Counted from the stretch's first letter, positions 34,224 to 42,791 are shown. The stretch is 64,000 nucleotides of DNA from Lysinibacillus_B sp050613145 (GCF_050613145.1 NZ_CP192507.1:2542001-2606000), one strand, 5' to 3'. Numbers and translations are program-made. Notes: a model not told the origin generated them from the sequence alone.

Positions 34224-34567
34224 GCCACACACTCCTCCAAGCTTTGTAAACGCTGACGCACATAATAAACGGATTTAATGCCTTTCATCCAAGCATAAAT
34301 ATACACTTTGGCAAGCTGCTCGGTTGTCCATGCATCCGTTACATAAAGTGTCATCGAAATGCCTTGGTCAACATGTTGCTGTGCTGCTGCGTATAAGTCT
34401 ATTAAATCGTACGGATTGACATCGTATGCTTCTGTATATAAATGCTCGTTATCGTTTGTTAAAAACGGCATCGGATAAATCGTACGGCTATCTGCATAAT
34501 CACGAATTTCCACGCGTTCTGTAATCGGACTAATGCTAGCTGTGCAAGAGCGGATATAGGAAATACT
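34211..34567 (-). CDS. nrdE: NrdE, 3' exon (C-terminal 118 residues)
   Basis: This exon resumes the NrdE reading frame after a group I intron. It begins SISYIRSCTASISPITERVE, directly continuing APTG of the 5' exon, and ends with YYVRQRLQSLEECVACQI, the flexible C-terminal tail with the CxxC pair that reduces the active site. Joined to 35928-37664 it gives a 697-residue class Ib alpha subunit, a normal length. Read alone it would look like a truncated gene. Confidence 0.9.
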   Translation of the reverse strand, partial: SISYIRSCTASISPITERVEIRDYADSRTIYPMPFLTNDNEHLYTEAYDVNPYDLIDLYAAAQQHVDQGISMTLYVTDAWTTEQLAKVYIYAWMKGIKSVYYVRQRLQSLEECVACQI

Positions 34568-35927
34568 CCATTTTGTTACTCTCGTATAGATACGATGGGT
34601 GAGTCGTTACTGTTTTCCGCTCACCTCTCTAAGTTTCCTTAGAGTGCAGACTATATCTTAATCTCAAAACAAATCCCAATCTTCTGGAATTTTTAATTGG
34701 TGATATATGCTAGGTTTTAAATCACTATGAACAAATCTATGGCAAGGTTCACATAAACAAATTAAGTTTTTTTCATGATTGGCTCTTTCATAATCATTAT
34801 TAAACAAAATAAACGGATAAATATGATGGACTGATAGCTCTTGTCCATATTCTTCCTCTGTAATATTACATATTTGACAAGTATAAAAATCCCTTGCTCT
34901 AACTAAGTCCCTCTGCGAAGGCCAATTTTCTCCATAGTATTTTTTTCTTCTGTTAAATTGAAAACCAATAAATCTAGCATTATTTTCACCGCTAAATAGT
35001 TTAAACTTTCTAAAATAATCACCCATGCATTTTCTTGAACAAAACCAATACTTCTGTTTTAATTGCAATGACGGTGCCTTATACATGTCATTACTACAAT
35101 GGAAACACTTTGTATTGGGTTTCTTACCTGTTCTATAGCTAGCTCTATAACACTTTTCAGAGCAATATTTAGCATCTAGTCTAGAAACCCATACCTCAAA
35201 CAAACTCCCACATTGTTTACATCTCTTTTCAATAGATTTTGTGGCTTTTAAATGTTTGTCATGGCATTCTTTCGAACAATATTTACGTTTATTTCCACTA
35301 GCAGTAAATTTGCATAAACAGTATTCACACGTCAATTCAGGTGTATACCTTCTCCACCCTTTCTTCCTACAATTGGAAGAACAAAAAACATTTTTGGCGT
35401 TAATTTGATTCGCATTTGGTTTGAATTTATTATTGCAGTAAGAGCAAATTGCAAATAAACCATCTAAATTGTATTTTCGGTTTTTCAGTTGCTTTGCTTT
35501 TGAATTACAGGCATCTGAACAATATTTTTTACGATTATTGCCTTCACTCTTTGAAAAGTTCTTTTTACAAATAGGACACACTGCTACTATCATTTTCTTT
35601 TCAACTTTTCTAAACGCCTTACCACATTTAGCACTACAATATTTATTATTATTAGAGTGACTCTCATAGATTATTTTACAGTTTAAACATTCTTTTTTCA
35701 TATTTTGAGATTCCTCCCACTTAGTCGTTGAACGTTCATCTTAATATTATAAGATGCTTCGCTGCGGATTTCCCATTGTTACATACTTCTCTCTTTTACT
35801 TTACCCAAGTGGTTAGCTTGGCCATCATATATATCACTATTATGATTTAGTGTAGAAGTCTTTAGGGATTCCCCGTCAATTCGAGAGGTTATCGATACTC
35901 ATCACTGAATAAAGGGGCAATTTATTT
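34568..35927 (-). mobile_element. Group I intron inside nrdE, with endonuclease gene
   Basis: A 1,360-nt intron splits nrdE between the Gly and Ser codons of APTG-SISY. The upstream exon ends in U of ACGGGU, which can pair (with a G-U wobble at the splice site) with GCCCC a few bases into the intron as P1. Group I core elements are visible: AATCCGCAGCGAAGC and GTTCAACGACTAAG before the endonuclease frame, AAGATATAGTCTGCACTC after it, and a P9-like hairpin CTAAGGAAACTTAG. The intron ends in G. The HNH gene sits between the two halves of P7, that is in the P8 region. Confidence 0.88.
34664..35701 (-). CDS. HNH homing endonuclease of the nrdE intron
   Basis: This is a 345-residue basic protein. 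Six Cys4 zinc-ribbon-like repeats fill residues 1-225, each of the form CxxC-n-YCSxxC (for example CEYCLCKFTASGNKRKYCSK). A linker then leads to a C-terminal HNH nuclease: YTCQICNITEEEYGQELSVH, HIYPF, NLICLCEPCHRFVH. The zinc repeats probably read the DNA target in nrdE. GGGAGGAA precedes the ATG. It likely spreads the intron to intronless alleles. Confidence 0.87.
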   Translation of the reverse strand: MKKECLNCKIIYESHSNNNKYCSAKCGKAFRKVEKKMIVAVCPICKKNFSKSEGNNRKKYCSDACNSKAKQLKNRKYNLDGLFAICSYCNNKFKPNANQINAKNVFCSSNCRKKGWRRYTPELTCEYCLCKFTASGNKRKYCSKECHDKHLKATKSIEKRCKQCGSLFEVWVSRLDAKYCSEKCYRASYRTGKKPNTKCFHCSNDMYKAPSLQLKQKYWFCSRKCMGDYFRKFKLFSGENNARFIGFQFNRRKKYYGENWPSQRDLVRARDFYTCQICNITEEEYGQELSVHHIYPFILFNNDYERANHEKNLICLCEPCHRFVHSDLKPSIYHQLKIPEDWDLF

Positions 35928-37664
35928 ACCCGTCGGAGCAACCGCGAGTCGGTAAGCATGGAATAAACCATATTGCTCTACTTGTTGCTGAAGCTCTTGC
36001 CACATTTCCTTTGTAATGAACGGCACATTGCCTAATGCTTTTTTCGCGCTATCCGATAGTTGTGAAAACTCTTTGTTCGTATACTGATTGAAATATTCGC
36101 CATTCGCGTAATCACTGTCTGCAAATCGGTAAAATGTTTGACCTGTTTCCTTTGCAATTTCCATTGATGATTTCAAGCTAAAGTAATTGATCGCTTCCAT
36201 AAAATGATCCATAAATTCGACCGATTCCTCTGAGCCATAACGAATGCCTTCTGTCGCAAGGTGACCGTGTAAATTCATGACACCTAATCCAATCGAATGC
36301 ATCCGTTCATTTGCCTTTGCGACAGATGGTACGTTTTTAATGTAGGTCATCTTGGATACATTCGTCAGTAAACGTACCGCTGTATCTACAAGCACATCAA
36401 AATCTTGTACTTTCGTCGCTTTGTAAATATCAATCGAGCCTAAATTACACGACACATCCATACCATATTCATTCGGCTGATCTTGATCGGTAATCACACT
36501 CGTTTCCTGAAATTGCAAAATTTCTGTACATAAATTAGACATTTTGACACGTCCGATGTTTTTTAACGGATGGGCATTGTTCACATTATCATCAAAGATT
36601 TCAAACGGATAACCCGATTCAAACTGCGCTTTTTTCACTTCTGTATAGAGCTTTCTCGCATTCAGTCTCTTCAATTTACGAATATTCGGATTATCGAGTA
36701 ACTCATAATACATCTCTGAAATTGAAATTTCAGACATCCGTTTGCCATATTCCTTATAAATATCGTAACTACTAAACAGAACGATATCTTTATCTCTTCG
36801 CATTAACTCAAAGAAAATACTTGGAATGATAATGCCTGTTGATAAGGTCGCAAGCCGAATTTTATCATCGGCATTTGGTTTTTTTGATGAAATAAAGCTT
36901 TCGATATCGCCGTGGAAAATATTTAAATAGACAACACCTGATCCATTACGCTGTCCAAGTTGATTGGAGTAGCTAAACGAATTTTCAAGCAACTTCGCAA
37001 CAGGCATCACACCACTCGCTCGGTTCAGTATTCCTTTAATCGGGTCACCGAGTGGGCGTAAATCCGTCAAGTTCACACCAACACCACCACCAAGGCGGGA
37101 AAGCTCTAAACAGTAGCCAATATTTTCGGCAATCGAATTCATCGTGTCATCCATCGTTAGCTTAAAGCAGCTCACTAGCTCACCGCGTGCTTTTTTTCCG
37201 CTATTAAGAGCTGTCGGGGTAGCTGGTTGGTATGCTTCCATTATCGCCTCTACCGCGCGCTCTGCTAACTGCTCATCACCTTGTGCTAAATATAGCGCAA
37301 TAATAACAATTCGATCCTCATACTTTTCTAAAATCTCTTTGCCATCGCGACTTTTCATCGCATAGCTTTCATAAAATTTACTTGCACTCATGAAAGACGG
37401 AAAGCGAAAATGATACGCATACGCCTTTTTGTATAACCGCTTAATAAAGTCAAATGAGTACATATCTAAAAATGCTGGCTCATAATAGCCTTCATCCACT
37501 AAATAGCGCAGTTTTTCCTCTAAATCAATGAAATAACGCATACGTACATTAACATCTTCTAAAAAGTAGCGTCTCGTTGCCTCTAAATCCTTCACTAAAT
37601 CAAGCTCGCCTGTTGCGCGATAACGATTAAGTACCTCATTATTTAATTTCAAATACTGCTTCAT
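35928..37664 (-). CDS. nrdE: Class Ib ribonucleotide reductase alpha subunit NrdE, 5' exon
   Basis: The first 579 residues of the catalytic subunit begin MKQYLKLNNEVLNRYRATGE. The start is ATG 37664 with AGGAGGG; the open frame extends 22 codons further without a ribosome site. Substrate and active-site features are ARGELVSCFKLTMDDTMNSI with an active-site Cys, SRLGGGVGVNLTDLRPLGDP and SNLCTEILQF with the thiyl-radical Cys region. The exon runs straight into the intron at APTG. It overlaps the end of nrdI by 26 bp. The full protein needs RNA splicing with 34211-34567. Confidence 0.93.
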
Positions 37665-38028
37665 GCTGTCCCTCCTGTATATGCTCATAGTAAAACGCTT
37701 GAATTGCCGCATAATCCTTCGCTGTGCCACGCAAATCTAATTTACATACAAGTGGAATGTTATACAGCGCGGCTAATTTATCGCCTGCTTGTCCAAATAC
37801 TTGATGACCAAAATTGCTATTACCACTAACAATGACCCCTCTACAAAGCTTGTAATGTTGTTTCATAAACCGTTCTACTAGTACTGGAATATCTCCTAAA
37901 CCATCTGTATATGTAAATAATAAAAAAGGGGTTGTTAGTTGTTGTACTTCATTCATTTCAATGTTTGGTAGATGTAAAGTTTGTGTCACATAGCGTACGT
38001 TTCCGGTGCGACTTGCATATACAATCAT
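37639..38028 (-). CDS. nrdI: NrdI flavodoxin-like protein
   Basis: This is a 129-residue flavodoxin fold protein that supplies the oxidant for assembling the Mn cofactor of NrdF. It opens IVYASRTGNVRYVTQTLHLP, the FMN phosphate loop, and contains FTYTDGLGDIP and VSGNSNFGHQVFGQAGDKLA around the flavin. It overlaps nrdH by 4 bp and nrdE by 26 bp. Confidence 0.93.
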   Translation of the reverse strand: MIVYASRTGNVRYVTQTLHLPNIEMNEVQQLTTPFLLFTYTDGLGDIPVLVERFMKQHYKLCRGVIVSGNSNFGHQVFGQAGDKLAALYNIPLVCKLDLRGTAKDYAAIQAFYYEHIQEGQHEAVFEIK

Positions 38029-38249
38029 GCTTGCATCGCTTCAATTTTCGAGAGGATGTTTGGAATATCCCCGATCAGTTCACCGTTCACTTCTAAAATT
38101 GGTACAGAAGAGAAGCCTGCTTGCTGTATTCTCTCCATAGCCGCTGTGTCATTGTCAATATTAATCCAATCTGCTGATAAGCCCGCCTGTTGTAGTTCTG
38201 ATTTCACCCATAAACATTTTGGGCAAATCGTTTTTGTATATAGTTTCAT
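38025..38249 (-). CDS. nrdH: NrdH glutaredoxin-like redoxin
   Basis: This is a 74-residue redoxin that donates electrons to NrdE. The active-site motif TKTICPKCLWVKSELQQAGL contains CPKC, a variant of the usual CxxC. FSSVPILEVNGELIGDIPNI matches the cis-Pro loop and substrate groove. It is the first gene of the operon, about 25 bp after a riboswitch-linked terminator. Confidence 0.92.
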   Translation of the reverse strand: MKLYTKTICPKCLWVKSELQQAGLSADWINIDNDTAAMERIQQAGFSSVPILEVNGELIGDIPNILSKIEAMQA

Positions 38250-38271
38250 ACTATTCTTCCTTTCTCATATA

Positions 38272-38307
38272 AAAATAAAAAAAGCCACCTAACAATGAGG
38301 TAGCTTG
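38272..38307 (-). terminator. Riboswitch-controlled terminator before nrdH
   Basis: AAGCTACCT/AGGTGGCTT with a short loop is followed by TTTTTTATTTTT on the minus strand, between the cobalamin riboswitch and nrdH. An almost identical terminator occurs at 55955-55987 behind the matching riboswitch. Confidence 0.85.
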
Positions 38308-38359
38308 AAATGGAAACGTCAAAAAAGAGTCCGCCTCCATTTCCTATCCCCCGAAGAAA

Positions 38360-38545
38360 TGTACAGTAGTCTAGCTAGGCAGGTCTCCTGGCTTTGCTTC
38401 ATCCTTTGACGCTCCTTCCCGTACAAAAACGTACAGTGGATTGTTTCGTCATCGTCAGCATTTACAGTTGCGGGGACAGCGACGGATTTACACCGTTCTT
38501 CCCTTTTAAACTACATATAGTAGTACCATCACTAGAACAAACACA
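38360..38545 (-). ncRNA. Cobalamin riboswitch controlling nrdHIEF
   Basis: The minus-strand RNA has the conserved core GGGAAGAACGGTGTAAATCC, GCTGTCCCCGCAACTGTAAATG, and the B12 box GCCAGGAGACCTGCC. A terminator and the RNR operon follow. By known logic, adenosylcobalamin binding would terminate transcription of the B12-independent reductase. It is nearly identical to the riboswitch at 56030-56225. Confidence 0.93.
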
Positions 38546-38572
38546 ATATATTGTTTAATTTCAACAAAACTT

Positions 38573-38601
38573 AGTATAGCATGTCTTGAAATGTTCTGCA
38601 A
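38573..38601 (-). promoter_or_regulatory. Promoter of the nrd riboswitch transcript
   Basis: On the minus strand TTGCAG and TATACT are separated by 17 bp, a good sigma-A promoter. It lies about 30 bp before the riboswitch core. Confidence 0.7.
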
Positions 38602-38828
38602 AGCTATTTTTGAAATTGCTTACAAAGTTTGATTACATCCGGTTATTTCTAGCTAAGAAGTAACGTAAAATCATGCTATTTCTTTATCCATCAGACGATA
38701 AAATTAGACACAAAGAATGGCTCAAATGAATATACTTATTCATTCTGAAAATCTATACACGACTTTATTCCATTATATAGTGAACACCTTCGCAAAATTT
38801 GTCAGAAGATATTTTAGTGCACACGAAA
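38602..38828. other. Intergenic region between cbiX terminator and nrd promoter
   Basis: I see no reading frame, repeat or conserved RNA in this AT-rich 227-bp stretch. It separates the convergent-in-tandem nrd and methyltransferase-cbiX transcripts. Confidence 0.4.
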
Positions 38829-38864
38829 GGAGGCTTGTTCAATAAGTGAATAAGCCCCCTCTAT
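38829..38864 (-). terminator. Terminator after the ferredoxin-CbiX fusion gene
   Basis: GGGGGCTTATTCA pairs with TGAACAAGCCTCC across a short loop, with a TTTC tail on the minus strand. It lies about 45 bp past the stop codon. Confidence 0.7.
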
Positions 38865-38907
38865 AAGGAATGTTTGAACTGATTGCGCCTATCGTAAGCA
38901 TTCTGTT

Positions 38908-40125
38908 TTAATGATGATGGTGGTGATGCTCATATCCATGCTCTTCTGCATATTTTCTAAAGTTCTCTAAATCTTGCATCCCTGTCGATGTACCATTCAT
39001 CGCTTGCTCAGCACGTTCGACAAGGACGTGTTGTAGCTTTGGATGATAGCCAAAATAATTAGCAATTTGAATGTCGACCTCTGGATAGGTCACTTGGTAG
39101 TTATCACGCATTTTGTACATGCGCTTCATTAAAATACCTGTAAATAGGAAGTATGGCAACATAATGATTTTTTTCGCCCCAAACTTCACACAGCGCTCAA
39201 TGCCCTCGTCAACTGTTGGCGTTGCTACACCCATAAACGCACTTTCTACCCAAGGCACGTCAAGCTTTTCCCAAAGTAAGCGTGAAATTTTATAGAAATC
39301 CCCGTTCGCTTCTAGATCGCTTCCACCACGTCCTACCAATAAGATGGCTGTATCTTCATGTTTTTGATATGGGTCAAAGCCAATTTCTTTTAACCGTTCC
39401 AATAAAATTTCAAAAATTCCCGCATGAATCCCAATCGTTTGCCCGTACGTGAAGGTGATTCCTGGGAATTGTTCTCTTGCATGCTCAATCTCTGCTGGGA
39501 TGTGCATTTTAGAATGTCCCGCATGGAGTAGCATGATGGGAATCACATGAATCTCCTCTGCGCCCTTTTCAACACAAAGCTCGATCCCGTCTTCAATATT
39601 CGGTGAAGCAAATTCTAAAAAGCATGTTTCTACTAAAATAGCAGGGTCGATTAAGTAGGTTGTACGTTCTATAAACTCACGCACTTCATCATTTCCAGCT
39701 TCTACTCTGCTGCCATGTCCAACAAATAATATCGCTTTTTTTGTCGCACTGGATTTTTCTTTTCGTTTTAATACTTTCGTTTTCGATATACCTTTTGTAA
39801 AAGTTGGCGTTGCTTGTGCTAAACCATTTTGCGTCATATTGTAAATCATGTGCTGATCTTCCACTTGACCTGTTACAATATCTCGTCCTACTTGCTCATT
39901 TTTTACGCTATACCATTTTCCTTCTGGATAGGAAATAACGACGCATTTATCCTTACAACGGCCGTTACAACGTGTACGTGATGTATGAATCATTTCATCC
40001 AGGTTGTTTTTTGTAATTTCATCTCGGATAGCAAGTGTCACTTCTTCAGCACCTGCGCCCATACACGTACTACCGTTACAAATTAATAAATGGCGTTGCA
40101 TTCCTTGTAAGTTCCATGTTGTCAT
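38908..40125 (-). CDS. cbiX: Ferredoxin (CbiW-like) fused to CbiX cobaltochelatase
   Basis: This is a 405-residue fusion. Residues about 1-90 form a thioredoxin-like [2Fe-2S] ferredoxin: HLLICNGSTCMGAGAEEVTL, TRCNGRCKDKCVVISYPEGK, with four Cys ligands. Residues about 130-400 are a two-repeat CbiX chelatase: AILFVGHGSRVEAGNDEVRE, then MLLHAGHSKMHIPAEIEHA with metal-binding His, then the second repeat AILLVGRGGSDLEANGDFYK. It ends in six His. It would insert cobalt into sirohydrochlorin. The ATG at 40125 overlaps the previous stop by 4 bp. It duplicates the activity encoded at 52987-53952. Confidence 0.88.
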   Translation of the reverse strand: MTTWNLQGMQRHLLICNGSTCMGAGAEEVTLAIRDEITKNNLDEMIHTSRTRCNGRCKDKCVVISYPEGKWYSVKNEQVGRDIVTGQVEDQHMIYNMTQNGLAQATPTFTKGISKTKVLKRKEKSSATKKAILFVGHGSRVEAGNDEVREFIERTTYLIDPAILVETCFLEFASPNIEDGIELCVEKGAEEIHVIPIMLLHAGHSKMHIPAEIEHAREQFPGITFTYGQTIGIHAGIFEILLERLKEIGFDPYQKHEDTAILLVGRGGSDLEANGDFYKISRLLWEKLDVPWVESAFMGVATPTVDEGIERCVKFGAKKIIMLPYFLFTGILMKRMYKMRDNYQVTYPEVDIQIANYFGYHPKLQHVLVERAEQAMNGTSTGMQDLENFRKYAEEHGYEHHHHHH

Positions 40126-40958
40126 GTTGTCAGCTCCTTTTTTGGCTCCCACGAAATAACCGCAGCATAAAATGTATGGCGATAATGCACCCCGTCTGCA
40201 TCCTGCTCAATAAACGGCGCTAATGACTCGAGTACATGCTCCGTTGAAAAGTTCATGTCGATGATTTTTTTACTTTGTGCAGCAACTAGCGCTTCCATTG
40301 TTGGATAATGATACGTACGCTCCAGTTGAATCATCTCGCAATCAGCATAAATCTCAAGCTGATATAGCATATTTAAAATTTCAATATAGTCGCGGCGCGG
40401 GTATTTAATCGAGTAGCCGTATTTTTCATCTAATATTTTGTAATGCGGTTGAATCGGCCCTGTTGTCAGCCCGATAATTGCTCGTTTTTTTGCTAATGCA
40501 TTCATTTTTTTTAGCGTGTCGAGCATCTGGTACATGCGGTAAAAACAGTTGACGCCTAACACGACATCATGTTGCTCTAGCACTACTTCTTCCCATTTCC
40601 CATGCATAAATGACACATGATTAGCCTCTTCAAAGTATTGTGCTAAATAAGAAAGCACACTTTTAGAACCGTCTACACATGTTAATTTTGCTGCGTCCTC
40701 CGCTAGTGGAAATGTATAATTTCCCCATCCAGGACCAATTTCAATGACGGAATCTTCCTGTCCAATATACTTTTTCATCACCTTATAAATCGGTACGGCA
40801 TGGGCTTCAGTTTGCTTGTAGGATTTTTTTTGCATCGACTGTGCCCAAAAGGCTTCCTCTAGCGAATCATCTACCATTCGCTCTGGCATATTGCCATGCC
40901 AATCAAGCATCCCTTCCTGCCATAGCTTTTCAAAATCAATTGCTAATGGTCCTTTCAA
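40122..40958 (-). CDS. Class I SAM-dependent methyltransferase of unknown role
   Basis: This 278-residue protein has a Rossmann methyltransferase core: SVIEIGPGWGNYTFPLAEDA is motif I, and LTCVDGSKSVLSYLAQYFEE is motif II with the acidic ribose-binding residue. The following HDVVLGVNCFYRMYQM lies in the motif IV region. It is not one of the corrin-ring methyltransferases, which have a different fold. It stands first behind a B12 riboswitch and is coupled by 4 bp to the CbiX fusion, so a role in cobalt or tetrapyrrole handling is plausible but unproven. Confidence 0.75.
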   Translation of the reverse strand: MKGPLAIDFEKLWQEGMLDWHGNMPERMVDDSLEEAFWAQSMQKKSYKQTEAHAVPIYKVMKKYIGQEDSVIEIGPGWGNYTFPLAEDAAKLTCVDGSKSVLSYLAQYFEEANHVSFMHGKWEEVVLEQHDVVLGVNCFYRMYQMLDTLKKMNALAKKRAIIGLTTGPIQPHYKILDEKYGYSIKYPRRDYIEILNMLYQLEIYADCEMIQLERTYHYPTMEALVAAQSKKIIDMNFSTEHVLESLAPFIEQDADGVHYRHTFYAAVISWEPKKELTT

Positions 40959-40973
40959 GTTACGACCTCCTTT

Positions 40974-41020
40974 AAATAAAAAAGGTGGGCCAGAAAGTAA
41001 AAGCTTTCGGACCCACCCTT
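40974..41020 (-). terminator. Terminator linked to the middle cobalamin riboswitch
   Basis: AAGGGTGGGTCCGAAAG pairs with CTTTCTGGCCCACC and is followed by TTTTTTAT on the minus strand, just before the methyltransferase gene. It is the likely expression platform of the riboswitch at 41155-41300. Confidence 0.85.
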
Positions 41021-41036
41021 CACTTCTCGATCAATA

Positions 41037-41072
41037 TCTACTAAGAAATATTGCTCCTGCGATAGTCGCATC
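41037..41072. repeat. Dispersed repeat next to a terminator hairpin (copy B)
   Basis: CTAAGAAATATTGCTCCTGC and flanks match the copy at 24226-24262. The neighbouring hairpin loops share AGAAAGTAAAA. In one frame it encodes the peptide QEQYFLVDID, but no proper gene structure surrounds it. Confidence 0.55.
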
Positions 41073-41154
41073 AACATGCCACCATCCCCTTGAAAGCAAG
41101 CACTATAGTATGTAGTACAATGCTTCCCATAATCCCGTGGGTACATTTCGTGTT

Positions 41155-41300
41155 GGTTTGGCAGGTCTCCTGACTTCACATCCTCACAAGACAAATCCCT
41201 TCCCGCATACGCAGTGGTGTCGATTTGTTGCTCCGTTTCACAGTGGCGGGTACCGTGGTGAATTTGCATCACACTTCCCTATTAAGTAGTTCTCACTACA
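41155..41300 (-). ncRNA. Cobalamin riboswitch controlling methyltransferase-cbiX
   Basis: Minus-strand RNA shows GGGAAGTGTGATGCAAATTC, then ACCCGCCACTGTGAAACGGA, then GCGGGAAGGGATTTGTCTTG and the B12 box GTCAGGAGACCTGCC. The core differs clearly from the other two riboswitches in the window. A terminator follows at 40974-41020. It starts right behind cbiP, so it may also gate read-through from the large cbi operon. Confidence 0.92.
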
Positions 41301-41312
41301 CCAAACAACATG

Positions 41313-42791
41313 TTATGTAATTAATGTATATAAAAGCTCCATATTAAGGTGGCGACGTACATGCACATCAAGCATTTCATAGGCTTGTTCACGACGTTCT
41401 GCTTCGGATTGCACCACTGTATCAATTGTTGCTAAGCCTTTTTCAAGGCGAATTCGATTAAAATAATTTCTTGTGAACTGTCGATTATGGAAAATTCCAT
41501 GCAAATACGTACCAATCATGCGATCATCGTCACTTCTTATACCATCTGTTCGACCGTCATGTAATTGTACAAAAGGCTTTACTAAATCGTTTGCTCGTGT
41601 ACGCCCTAAATGAATTTCATAGCCTGTTACCTGTTCACCCGTAGACAGTTGGCCAGATACTTGAACCGTTTGTTTTTCTGCTACAAAAATCGTTTCTAAC
41701 GGTACTAACCCTAGTGTTTGAGTAACCCCACCACTTGCCTCGATCGCTTCCTCATCGATTAATGTCTCACCAAGCATTTGATAGCCACCACAAATACCAA
41801 ATATATACGTGCCATTTTGTGCATGTTGCTGAATCGCCTGTGCCAGTCCTGTTTTTTCGAGCCATTCATAGTCTTCCACCGTATTTTTTGTCCCCGGTAA
41901 AATGATGACTGTTGGATTTTTTAGCTCTGCCACGGATTTGACAAAGCGTACACCTACTTGTGGCTCATCCATTAATGGATCGAGATCGGTAAAGTTCGAG
42001 ATGCGCGGGAAACAAATGACAGCAACATCGATTGGAAACTCCTCTGCTTGTGGCTTTTTCAATCGCAAGCTCGATAACGCCATCGAATCCTCTGCCTCTA
42101 TTTGCACATCGATATGTGGAATTACACCAAGCACTGGAATATTCGTATATTCCTCTAACCACGTAATCCCGCTATCAAGTAGCTCCTTCATCCCGCGGAA
42201 TTTATTAATAATAATTCCTTTTACACGTGCTCGCTCCGCCTCATCTAACAGCATCAACGTGCCAACGATCGAAGCAAAAACGCCACCTCGTTCAATATCT
42301 GCCACTAAAATAACTGCCGCATCCGTTTCATGTGCCATGCGCATATTGGCAATATCTCTTGCCTTTAAGTTAATTTCTGCTGGACTGCCTGCGCCTTCAA
42401 GCACAAGTACATCATATTGTTGTGATAAACGTTGAAGAGATGACCTTACTAATGGCATCACTTCTTCAACAAACTGTTCGCGATACGAAACAGCGTCCAT
42501 ATTTGCAAAAGGCTTCCCATGTACAATGACCTCAGACACCATATCGCCCTTTGGTTTAAGTAATATCGGGTTCATATCCGTTGTCGCAATGGTACGTGCC
42601 GCCTCTGCCTGCACACCTTGCGCGCGTCCAATCTCGCCACCGTCTTCTGTAATATATGAGTTTAATGCCATATTTTGAGATTTAAACGGAGCCACTCGGT
42701 AACCGTCATTTGCTAAAATACGACATAAAGCTGTACAAATCACACTTTTCCCAACGTCTGAAGCCGTCCCTTGAATCATAATAGCTTTCAT
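41313..42791 (-). CDS. cbiP: Cobyric acid synthase CbiP
   Basis: This is a 492-residue glutamine-dependent amidotransferase that amidates four side chains of adenosylcobyrinic acid a,c-diamide. The dethiobiotin-synthetase-like N-terminal half has MIQGTASDVGKSVICTALCR and the substrate segment FKSQNMALNSYITEDGGEIG. The C-terminal class I-like glutaminase half has FGICGGYQMLGETLID with the nucleophile Cys and GYEIHLGRT with His. It is the last gene of the cbi operon and abuts btuR by one base. Confidence 0.95.
   Translation of the reverse strand: MKAIMIQGTASDVGKSVICTALCRILANDGYRVAPFKSQNMALNSYITEDGGEIGRAQGVQAEAARTIATTDMNPILLKPKGDMVSEVIVHGKPFANMDAVSYREQFVEEVMPLVRSSLQRLSQQYDVLVLEGAGSPAEINLKARDIANMRMAHETDAAVILVADIERGGVFASIVGTLMLLDEAERARVKGIIINKFRGMKELLDSGITWLEEYTNIPVLGVIPHIDVQIEAEDSMALSSLRLKKPQAEEFPIDVAVICFPRISNFTDLDPLMDEPQVGVRFVKSVAELKNPTVIILPGTKNTVEDYEWLEKTGLAQAIQQHAQNGTYIFGICGGYQMLGETLIDEEAIEASGGVTQTLGLVPLETIFVAEKQTVQVSGQLSTGEQVTGYEIHLGRTRANDLVKPFVQLHDGRTDGIRSDDDRMIGTYLHGIFHNRQFTRNYFNRIRLEKGLATIDTVVQSEAERREQAYEMLDVHVRRHLNMELLYTLIT

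Noticed and set aside
34211..34513. Separate small gene for a 100-residue protein
   Set aside because: It is the C-terminal part of NrdE, continued from the 5' exon across the group I intron; the apparent start is an internal GTG codon.
40955..41272. A 105-codon minus-strand frame
   Set aside because: It runs through the cobalamin riboswitch, a dispersed repeat and a terminator and has no proper ribosome site, so it is not a gene.
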